From an uncultured Faecalibacterium sp. (lineage in GTDB: Bacteria; Bacillota; Clostridia; Oscillospirales; Ruminococcaceae), in contig CAKSWQ010000001.1 of NCBI GenBank assembly GCA_934512105.1, positions 72,043 through 136,042 of the forward strand: a stretch of 64,000 nt of DNA, read 5' to 3'. The notes under the pieces were generated by a model. The model saw only the letters and a list, made by a program, of their open reading frames with translations, was not told where the DNA came from and made no database searches. Made by a program: the position numbers and the translations under genes. Numbering within the stretch: the stretch's first letter is position 1; every line of letters starts with the position of its first letter. Shown piece after piece: positions 58,326 through 64,000 of the stretch.

Positions 58326-59281
58326 TACAGCATAAAATGCACGTCTGTCCGTAATTGCGGGCAGGCGTTTTTTGTTGGGTCAAAGCCCGCAATGCTGCCG
58401 CTCCGCAGCGCTGCCCGGGCTTGCAGGTGCAGCACATCCACGCCCTGCTGCCAGCAGCTTTGCAAAAGTGCTGTGCACTGCGCCGCCAGCTGTTGCTGCT
58501 GTGCCTGCGTAGGCGATGGGCTATGGGCAGCACGCTGACAGTCCAGCCGCACAAGCACCTGTTCCTTTTGCAGAGTGACCGAAGCAATACAGCGCCGGAT
58601 GCCGATGCGCTCCCCTTCCAGCCAGAGCTGCCGGGTGCCGCTCTGCCCGGTAAGCAGCCGGTAGATTTCGGCCTGCTCCGGGGACAAAGGCGTATTACCC
58701 ACCACAGTACGCAGAACACCGCCCTCCTGCAAAGCTACCTCTTCCGCGTTCCACCGGAGAATGGGTAAAAGCCCCGGCTCTGTGTGCTCATACAGCCGGG
58801 GTGCGGTAGGCGCTGCGGCCTTTAGCTGTGCCATCAGGGCGTCCGGCAGGGTGGCTTGCGCGGCAAGGTGGTCTATTTTCCCTTCTGCGCAAAGCAGCCT
58901 TGCCGCCGTGCGTCCGCAGCCGCGCCGCAGCACCAGCTGCTCGTACTCTGTTAATAAGGGCTCCGTCACCTCTGGCAGCAGAAGATAATCACACAGGCGG
59001 TAGCTTGCGGTTTGGGGCAGTGCCTGCTCTGCCGCAGCCAGTGCCCGCTCCATCGTTTGCCCTTCTGCCTGCACAAACTGTAATGCGGCAGAGGCTTCGG
59101 CGGCATCGGCGGCGGCCTGCGGTGCCTGATAGAGCAGCCCTGCCTGATACCCCTGTTCTGTCTGCGCCAGATACACCGCCCGCACCATGCTTTTCTCAGT
59201 GTTTTCACAGCGCAGGAACAAAAGGCACCACCCTGCCAGCAGCAAATACAGCAGAGGTTTGTAAGATTTCTGTTTTCTCAT
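58322..59281 (-). CDS. Ger(x)C-like lipoprotein-type germination protein
   Basis: A 319-residue protein. The signal-like hydrophobic N-terminus (residues about 8-22) ends in a Cys at 25, but the preceding Arg makes the lipobox poor. The GerAC pattern shows in MVRAVYLAQTEQGYQAGLLYQ, ASYRLCDYLLLPEVTEPLLTEYEQLVLR and the late CTALLQSCWQQGVDVLHLQARAAL. It is the third gene of gerA-gerB-gerC, so function in nutrient germination is inferred from context. ATG 59281 overlaps the gerB stop. Confidence 0.65.
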   Translation of the reverse strand: MRKQKSYKPLLYLLLAGWCLLFLRCENTEKSMVRAVYLAQTEQGYQAGLLYQAPQAAADAAEASAALQFVQAEGQTMERALAAAEQALPQTASYRLCDYLLLPEVTEPLLTEYEQLVLRRGCGRTAARLLCAEGKIDHLAAQATLPDALMAQLKAAAPTAPRLYEHTEPGLLPILRWNAEEVALQEGGVLRTVVGNTPLSPEQAEIYRLLTGQSGTRQLWLEGERIGIRRCIASVTLQKEQVLVRLDCQRAAHSPSPTQAQQQQLAAQCTALLQSCWQQGVDVLHLQARAALRSGSIAGFDPTKNACPQLRTDVHFMLY

Positions 59282-60066
59282 GGCTGCACCTCCGCTTCCG
59301 GCTGCTGCCAGAGTAAGCGGATGGCGGCGCACAGCATGGCAGCCCGGTAGACAGCGCACAGCAGCCACAGCAGCAAAAGCAGCGCATCCATGCGAGAAAA
59401 ACTGCTGCCGCTCCACGCCCGCAGCAGCTCCAGCCGGGGGTATGCGCCGCTGCCAAACAGCAAAGCGCCGCCCAGCAAAGCCGCTGCCTGCACCGCAAAG
59501 CCCCATACCGGAAGCCAGACCATGCGGTGGGCAGACCGCGCACTGCACAAAAGGGCTCCGGCAAAGTATTCTGCATAGACCGGAACGCTCCAGTTTGTTC
59601 CAGTCGGCTGTGCCGGGGGGAACAACCGGTACCAGTGCAGCTGCCCTGCAAGCCCCAGCAGGCAGAGCACGCCGCCCGCAGCGGCAAACCACCACAGCAC
59701 CCGCGCCGAGGCATTCCAGCTTGCGGGACGAATGCCCCACCCCGCCCAGAGCAGCAGCGGCAGAAATCCCAGCAGCGCCATGGAGGAAAACTCTGCCGCG
59801 CACAGCCCCTGCGCCTGCACAAGGGTGTGCACCAGCTCCATAAAAAGACCAGCTGTCACTGCCAGCCGCACCGCAAAGGAGGGCGCTTTGCTCTGTAACG
59901 CCGCTGCTGCCAGCGCTGAAAGGATACACAGGCACACCGCGCTGACTGCACCCAGCCACAGCGCCCGGCGCAGCGGAACGCCCTGCGGTATGCCGTCTGC
60001 CAGCGCTGCGGTGACCACGCCGAGGGTTAGTGCCGCCGGGGTAAAATGTTCTGCTTGCTGCTTCAT
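59278..60066 (-). CDS. GerAB-like germination permease, short
   Basis: A 262-residue membrane protein with about seven or eight hydrophobic segments. Placement between GerAA-type and GerAC-type genes marks it as the GerAB member, but it is about 100 residues shorter than the usual permease and lacks a clear amino-acid-transporter signature. It starts ATG 60066 overlapping the gerA stop (ATGA). The larger open frame upstream is out of context and rejected. Confidence 0.6.
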   Translation of the reverse strand: MKQQAEHFTPAALTLGVVTAALADGIPQGVPLRRALWLGAVSAVCLCILSALAAAALQSKAPSFAVRLAVTAGLFMELVHTLVQAQGLCAAEFSSMALLGFLPLLLWAGWGIRPASWNASARVLWWFAAAGGVLCLLGLAGQLHWYRLFPPAQPTGTNWSVPVYAEYFAGALLCSARSAHRMVWLPVWGFAVQAAALLGGALLFGSGAYPRLELLRAWSGSSFSRMDALLLLLWLLCAVYRAAMLCAAIRLLWQQPEAEVQP

Positions 60067-61529
60067 GACCGCCGTTTCCCCCTCTCCCGCTTCTGCCAGA
60101 TATTGAACCCCTGCCGGGACAGCTGCCGGTAGTTGCGGCGCAGAACGCCGTCCTCGGAAAGCGGCTGCTGCGGGAAGGGATGCGGCGCAAGGTATGGCAC
60201 GCCCAGCGCCTCGGTACTGACGATGCTGAGCAGAAAGCCGAAAAATGCCGCTGCAAGCCCCACCGGTCCGGCAAGTCCCGCCAGCAGCACTGTGCCGATG
60301 CGCAGCAGGGTGGCAGGCTCGTATAGACCCGGGGTAACAAAGACCGCAATGGCCGTGATGCTGGCCACAAAAATGACCGGGGTGCTCATAAGCCCGGTGG
60401 CAATGGCGGCATCGCCGATGATGAGCGCCGACACCAGACTGACCGAGTGCCCCAGCGACTGCGGCATCCGCAGCCCGGCCTCCCGGATGATCTCTAAGAT
60501 CAGGATCACCAGCAGCATCTCGGCAAACAGGGGCAGCGGGGTAGCCTTTTCGGCTGCTTCGATCTTGTACAGCAGCTGCGGGGGTAATAGTTCTGGCAGA
60601 TACACCGCCACGCACACAAAGACCCCCGGCAAAAACACTGTAAGGTAGAAGGAAAAGTACTTCAGCACCCGCAGAAAAGAGGAAAACACCGCCGTGGAAG
60701 CATAATCGTCCAGACACTCGAACTGCTCGCTGAAGAGCGCAGGCAGCACCAGCGCCGAGGGGCTGCCGTTGACCAAAATTACCAGCTTCCCCTCGCAGAG
60801 CTTCGCGGCGGCGACCGCCGGGCGCTCGGTGTAGTGCACCGGGGTGAACAGCCGCGCCTTGCCGGGCAGCAGCCACGGCACGAAATAACTGGAATCCAGC
60901 AGCAGCTCCGGCCTTGCACTTTGCAAAACGGCACGCACCCGGCGCACCATGGCGGGGTCGGCACGGTCCTTGCAGTAGCAAAGGGCGTACTCCGTATTAC
61001 AGCCAGTGTGCGCCTGTGCGGCCTCCTGCACAAAGGTGTCGGTACGGACAAGACGGCGCAAAAGGCTCAGGTTTACCCGCAGCAGGTCGGTAAAGCCTTC
61101 CCTGCTGCCGCGCAGATTGCCTTCGCCGGAGGGTTCTTCCACGGAGCGGAACTTGAGCCCCTGCACCGAAAATGCAATGCCGCTGCTGCAACCCTCCAAC
61201 AGCAGCACCGCCATGCCGGCGGTCAGCCGCGCTACCAGCTGCGGCATATCCTGCACCGGGCTGCTTTCGGCCGGAAACGCCGAGTCATGCAGGATATGCG
61301 CATAGGCTTGCGTACCAGTAAGCCGGACAGAAGCGGACTGACGCCCGGCGGCGTCCAGCAATAACTCCCAGAGCGAATCAAGGCTTGCCATGCCGTCAAA
61401 CAGCACGATACACCCCGGACAGCCGTATAAAACGATCTTCTTCGCATAATAATCCGCCGACTGACCAAACCTAGCATCAAGCACGGACAGATTTTCCGCA
61501 AGACTTTGCGAAAGCTGCTGCACATCCAT
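60063..61529 (-). CDS. GerA-family spore germination protein
   Basis: A 488-residue GerAA-type protein. An N-terminal soluble domain is followed by about five membrane segments: SSFLRVLKYFSFYLTVFLPGVFVCVAVYLPELLPPQLLYKIEAAEKATPLPLFAEMLLVILILEIIREAGLRMPQSLG is the family signature, with LIIGDAAIATGLMSTPVIFVASITAIAVFV after it. ATG 61529 follows AAAGGAGTG. It diverges from DUF421. Presence of gerABC implies spore-forming ancestry or ability. Confidence 0.85.
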   Translation of the reverse strand: MDVQQLSQSLAENLSVLDARFGQSADYYAKKIVLYGCPGCIVLFDGMASLDSLWELLLDAAGRQSASVRLTGTQAYAHILHDSAFPAESSPVQDMPQLVARLTAGMAVLLLEGCSSGIAFSVQGLKFRSVEEPSGEGNLRGSREGFTDLLRVNLSLLRRLVRTDTFVQEAAQAHTGCNTEYALCYCKDRADPAMVRRVRAVLQSARPELLLDSSYFVPWLLPGKARLFTPVHYTERPAVAAAKLCEGKLVILVNGSPSALVLPALFSEQFECLDDYASTAVFSSFLRVLKYFSFYLTVFLPGVFVCVAVYLPELLPPQLLYKIEAAEKATPLPLFAEMLLVILILEIIREAGLRMPQSLGHSVSLVSALIIGDAAIATGLMSTPVIFVASITAIAVFVTPGLYEPATLLRIGTVLLAGLAGPVGLAAAFFGFLLSIVSTEALGVPYLAPHPFPQQPLSEDGVLRRNYRQLSRQGFNIWQKRERGKRRS

Positions 61530-61606
61530 CACTCCTTTGTGTGTGCAGTATGCCCGCTTTGCCGCAGCGGAATACGCCGCGCACACCGCACCGGGAGGGT
61601 TTGTGC

Positions 61607-62299
61607 ATGAAACTGCTGCTTTGCCGCACCATTATCCTGTATCTCTGCGTTTTGTTTGCCATGCGGCTGATGGGCAAGCGCCAGCTGGGAGAATTGCAGC
61701 CGGAGGAGCTGGTATCCACTATCCTGATCTCCAATCTGGCGTCTATCTCCATTGAGTCGGAGGATGTGCCCATCACCGCCAGTCTCATCCCGCTGTTCCT
61801 CATTGCGGCGCTGGAGCTGCTGGGTTCGGTGGTGAGCTTCCGCAGCCAGAAATTCTTCAATTTTCTCTCCGGGCGTCCCAAGACGGTCATTCTGGACGGA
61901 AAGATCGACCAGAACGCTTTGCGGATGCTGCGGCTGACCACCGCCGACCTGATGGAGGCGCTGCGCGGCAAGGATATCTTCGACCCGCGCAGGGTGTCCT
62001 ACGCCGTGATCGAAACGAACGGCACTCTGTCGGCGGCGCTGCGCCCGGAGCAGGAAGCGGCTACCCTAGCAGACTTGCAGCTGAAGGTGCAGCAGACACA
62101 GGCCACCATCCCCTTTGTGCTGGACGGGCAGATACTGGAGGATAATCTGCGCTGGTGCGGCAAGGATCATGCATGGCTGGAACGCACCGCCACGGCGAAT
62201 ACCGTTCTGCCGCAGGAGATCTTACTGCTCATCGGCAACGAGACCGAGGACTATTTTCTGCTGAAAAAGGAAGGCCGTCAGCCGGGAGGAAAACGATGA
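61607..62299 (+). CDS. DUF421 (YetF-type) membrane protein
   Basis: A 230-residue protein. Three N-terminal membrane segments (residues about 4-75) include AMRLMGKRQLGELQPEELVSTILISNLASISIE, the YetF motif, and the cytoplasmic domain ends in a repeated beta pattern with LQVQQTQATIPFVLDGQI. Function unknown, often spore-associated in Firmicutes. ATG 61607 follows GGGAGGG. Confidence 0.85.
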   Translation: MKLLLCRTIILYLCVLFAMRLMGKRQLGELQPEELVSTILISNLASISIESEDVPITASLIPLFLIAALELLGSVVSFRSQKFFNFLSGRPKTVILDGKIDQNALRMLRLTTADLMEALRGKDIFDPRRVSYAVIETNGTLSAALRPEQEAATLADLQLKVQQTQATIPFVLDGQILEDNLRWCGKDHAWLERTATANTVLPQEILLLIGNETEDYFLLKKEGRQPGGKR

Positions 62300-62664
62300 A
62301 ACGGATCTATGCGTGCATCCTGATCGCAGCCGCGCTGCTGGGGGTCTCCCTTTACAGCAGCGGCCGGGTGCAGGGCTTTGCACAAGATATCTCTGCCGAC
62401 TTGGACTGCGCCCTTGAGGCTGTACGGCAGAAGGATTTTTCCACTGCGCGGCAGGCACTTGCCGAGGGCGCGGAGCTGTGCGATACCATGCGGGAGACTA
62501 TGAGCCATCTGCTGCGCACGGCCGACTACACGGAACTGGAAGCTGCACTGCGGGCGGCAGACGGATACCTTGAGCAGCAGGCCACCGAGGATGCGCTGGG
62601 TGAGCTGCGCCGCGCACAGGTAGAGGTGGAGCGGCTGGAATGGCTTGCCCGGCGGCTGGTATAA
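62296..62664 (+). CDS. DUF4363 family protein
   Basis: A 122-residue protein with an N-terminal signal or anchor (IYACILIAAALLGVSLY) and a long helical region rich in Ala, Leu and Glu. DUF4363 commonly follows DUF421. ATG 62296 overlaps the DUF421 stop (ATGA). Confidence 0.7.
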   Translation: MKRIYACILIAAALLGVSLYSSGRVQGFAQDISADLDCALEAVRQKDFSTARQALAEGAELCDTMRETMSHLLRTADYTELEAALRAADGYLEQQATEDALGELRRAQVEVERLEWLARRLV

Positions 62665-62666
62665 GG

Positions 62667-62708
62667 AGAAAAAAGACCGAGAGACGCCCAAAAGCATCTC
62701 TCGGTCTT
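62667..62708 (-). terminator. terminator of nrdR (convergent end)
   Basis: A 12-bp perfect stem (62673-62684 with 62697-62708), then TTTTTTC on the minus strand. It lies 10 nt past the nrdR stop and close to the DUF4363 stop. Confidence 0.85.
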
Positions 62709-62718
62709 AAATTACAGA

Positions 62719-63186
62719 TTACTGGTTTTCCTTGCGGTCGCCCACAAGCTTTTTCAGTTCATCAAGGAAGCTTTCCACGTCCGCAAACTGGCGGTAGACC
62801 GAGGCAAAGCGGATATAGGCCACCTCGTCGATCTTTTTCAGTTCCTCCATGGTCAGTTCGCCAATGCGCACACTGGGGATCTCGCGGTCGTAGGAGCTGA
62901 ACAGGGACTGCTCGATGCTGCTGACGGCGCGCTCCAGCGTTTCGTAGCTGACAGGACGCTTGGCGCAGGCGCGCAGCATGGCGTTGAACAGCTTCTGCCG
63001 GTCAAAGGGTTCGCGGGAGTTGTCCTTTTTGATGACCACCAGCGGCACCGTTTCCACTACCTCGTAGGTGGTAAAGCGCATGTGGCAGTTCAGGCACTCG
63101 CGGCGGCGGCGGATGCGCTCGTTATCTTCCGTGGGGCGGGAGTCGATCACCTTGGATTCCTCCGCACCGCAATAAGGGCACTTCAT
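62719..63186 (-). CDS. nrdR: transcriptional repressor NrdR
   Basis: A 155-residue NrdR. A zinc ribbon (Cys3, Cys6, Cys31, Cys34: CPYCG and CLNC) precedes the ATP-cone with [32 protein letters not shown]. It represses ribonucleotide reductase genes by sensing dATP/ATP. ATG 63186 follows GGAGG. It is 16 nt downstream of secF. Confidence 0.96.
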   Translation of the reverse strand: MKCPYCGAEESKVIDSRPTEDNERIRRRRECLNCHMRFTTYEVVETVPLVVIKKDNSREPFDRQKLFNAMLRACAKRPVSYETLERAVSSIEQSLFSSYDREIPSVRIGELTMEELKKIDEVAYIRFASVYRQFADVESFLDELKKLVGDRKENQ

Positions 63187-63202
63187 CTTTTGTTCCTCCG
63201 CC

Positions 63203-64000
63203 TCAGTTTTTCTTTTTGCTGCGCTCGCTCCACAGCACCCATGCCGAGGTGGAAACGCACAGAGAGGTGTACACACCGCTGATCATACCCATCATCAGCG
63301 GGAACGCAAAGGTAAAGATGCTGTCCAGACCGTAGAGCTTTGCCACGATGCACATGACGCCCAGTGCCATCACGGTGGTGATGGTGGTGATCAGGGTACG
63401 GCGGGCAGACTGGTTGACCGACTGGTTGACCAGTTCCTCAAAGCCGCCCTTTTTACCCATAAGGGCGCGGTTCTCGCGGATACGGTCGTACACCACAACG
63501 GTATCGTTGATGGAGTAGCCGAGGATGGTGAGCATTGCGGCAATAAAGTTGCCGTCCAGTGCGGTGCGCAGCAGCACAAAGGTGCCGAATACCACCATCA
63601 GGTCGTTGACCAGCGCCAGCACTGCCATCATACCGCCGGTCAGACCGCCGATATTCTTGAAGCGCAGGGCGATATACAGCAGAATGAGCACCAGCGCAAA
63701 CAGCACAGCTACCAGACTCTTCTGCAGGAACTTGGTGCCCATGGCTGCGCTGACGTTGCTCAGGGACAGCTGGGCAAACTGGTTGTCCGGGTAGTTCTCG
63801 TTCAGAGAGTCCAGCAGGTTCTCCACCTGCTCGGTGGTCACAGTCTCGGTGCCGGGCATGGAGATCTTCAGGGTCTGGTCACCGGTGGCTACGTTCTCGC
63901 CGGTCTGCAGGGTCAGGCCGGTATTTTCCAGCGCCGCAGCAGCGGTCTTTTGCACTGCGGACTGATCAAAGCTGCCCTCGTAGGACAGGGTGATCATGGC
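63203..64000 (-). CDS. secF: protein translocase subunit SecF (5' end outside window)
   Basis: 265 visible residues. The periplasmic beginning, [39 protein letters not shown], is followed by transmembrane segments with [38 protein letters not shown] and [18 protein letters not shown], the SecF motifs. It assists SecYEG-driven export by proton force. The start codon lies beyond 64000. Confidence 0.94.
   Translation of the reverse strand, partial: AMITLSYEGSFDQSAVQKTAAAALENTGLTLQTGENVATGDQTLKISMPGTETVTTEQVENLLDSLNENYPDNQFAQLSLSNVSAAMGTKFLQKSLVAVLFALVLILLYIALRFKNIGGLTGGMMAVLALVNDLMVVFGTFVLLRTALDGNFIAAMLTILGYSINDTVVVYDRIRENRALMGKKGGFEELVNQSVNQSARRTLITTITTVMALGVMCIVAKLYGLDSIFTFAFPLMMGMISGVYTSLCVSTSAWVLWSERSKKKN

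Noticed and set aside
58322-60370. A 682-codon continuous minus-strand frame suggesting a GerB-GerC fusion
   Set aside because: Only its last 319 codons encode the GerC-like protein, beginning at ATG 59281, which overlaps the gerB stop; the upstream part is another frame of gerB.
59278-60981. A 567-codon minus-strand frame suggesting a longer GerB
   Set aside because: The conserved start with its overlap to gerA is ATG 60066; upstream codons are an alternate frame of gerA.
1-64000. CRISPR array, rRNA, tRNA, prophage or plasmid replication genes
   Set aside because: No regularly spaced repeats, no rRNA or tRNA cores and no phage or replication-initiator proteins were recognised.

Overview
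The window looks like chromosome of a GC-rich, low-oxygen Firmicute of the Oscillospiraceae/Ruminococcaceae, most plausibly the Faecalibacterium/Gemmiger/Subdoligranulum neighbourhood. The signs are strong AGGAGG-type ribosome sites, sigma-A promoters, HprK, ScpAB, WhiA, NrdR, reverse rubrerythrin, ThyX instead of ThyA, and sporulation-family relics (YtfJ, YlmC, GerABC). The genus is an inference from gene content. No rRNA, tRNA, CRISPR array or complete insertion sequence was seen.

Layout. 1-4100: start of yicC, a small helix-turn-helix gene related to transposase N-termini, and a three-gene biotin carboxyltransferase operon (5S-like, 1.3S-like and 12S-like subunits) with no biotin carboxylase or membrane decarboxylase beside it. 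4400-8400: membrane glycerophosphodiesterase, then rpsB-tsf. 8400-14000: LTA-synthase-like enzyme, YlmC, HAD hydrolase, a DUF1540/YgbA_NO/small-ORF cluster, and a flavodoxin with palindromic operators. 14000-22100: pcrA-thyX-tmk-GNAT-mltG-U32 peptidase-DUF1624, mostly one direction. 22100-25100: divergent GNAT and GntR-pyrB-pyrI, then a gene-free stretch holding an intergenic repeat and a candidate structured RNA. 25100-32800: GHKL kinase/LytTR regulator, NSS transporter, rluB, ytfJ, DUF2953, scpBA, site-2 protease. 32900-37700: rpmB, DUF4250, esterase-like protein, csoR-copA(-copZ), two more repeat copies. 37700-41400: reverse rubrerythrin, uracil permease behind a leader-peptide attenuator, cysteine desulfurase-like enzyme. 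41400-44600: an AT-rich 1.5 kb island (hxlR, nitroreductase) inserted at the 3' end of guaA. 44600-54300: small genes, pfkA, dnaE, whiA, rapZ, murB, hprK. 54300-64000: Pho-box-controlled nptA-phoB-phoR, gerABC, DUF421-DUF4363, nrdR, and secF running off the end.

How genes work together. Pyrimidine supply is represented by pyrBI behind a GntR regulator, a uracil permease with a pyrBI-like attenuator, and thyX-tmk for dTTP. Copper defence is csoR plus copA, with a CopZ-like domain that can also be translated alone. Oxidative and nitrosative defence includes reverse rubrerythrin, flavodoxin and YgbA_NO, the last two sharing a GTTAG-N6-CTAAC palindrome. Phosphate uptake (nptA) is cotranscribed with its PhoBR-type regulators behind TTTACA repeats.

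Most notable unexplained items: the guaA-end island that separated guaA from its terminator; a minus-strand structured RNA with an anti-Shine-Dalgarno motif and a ten-base G tract; a three-copy composite intergenic repeat; the 21-codon leader peptide before uraA; and an in-frame internal start giving free CopZ.
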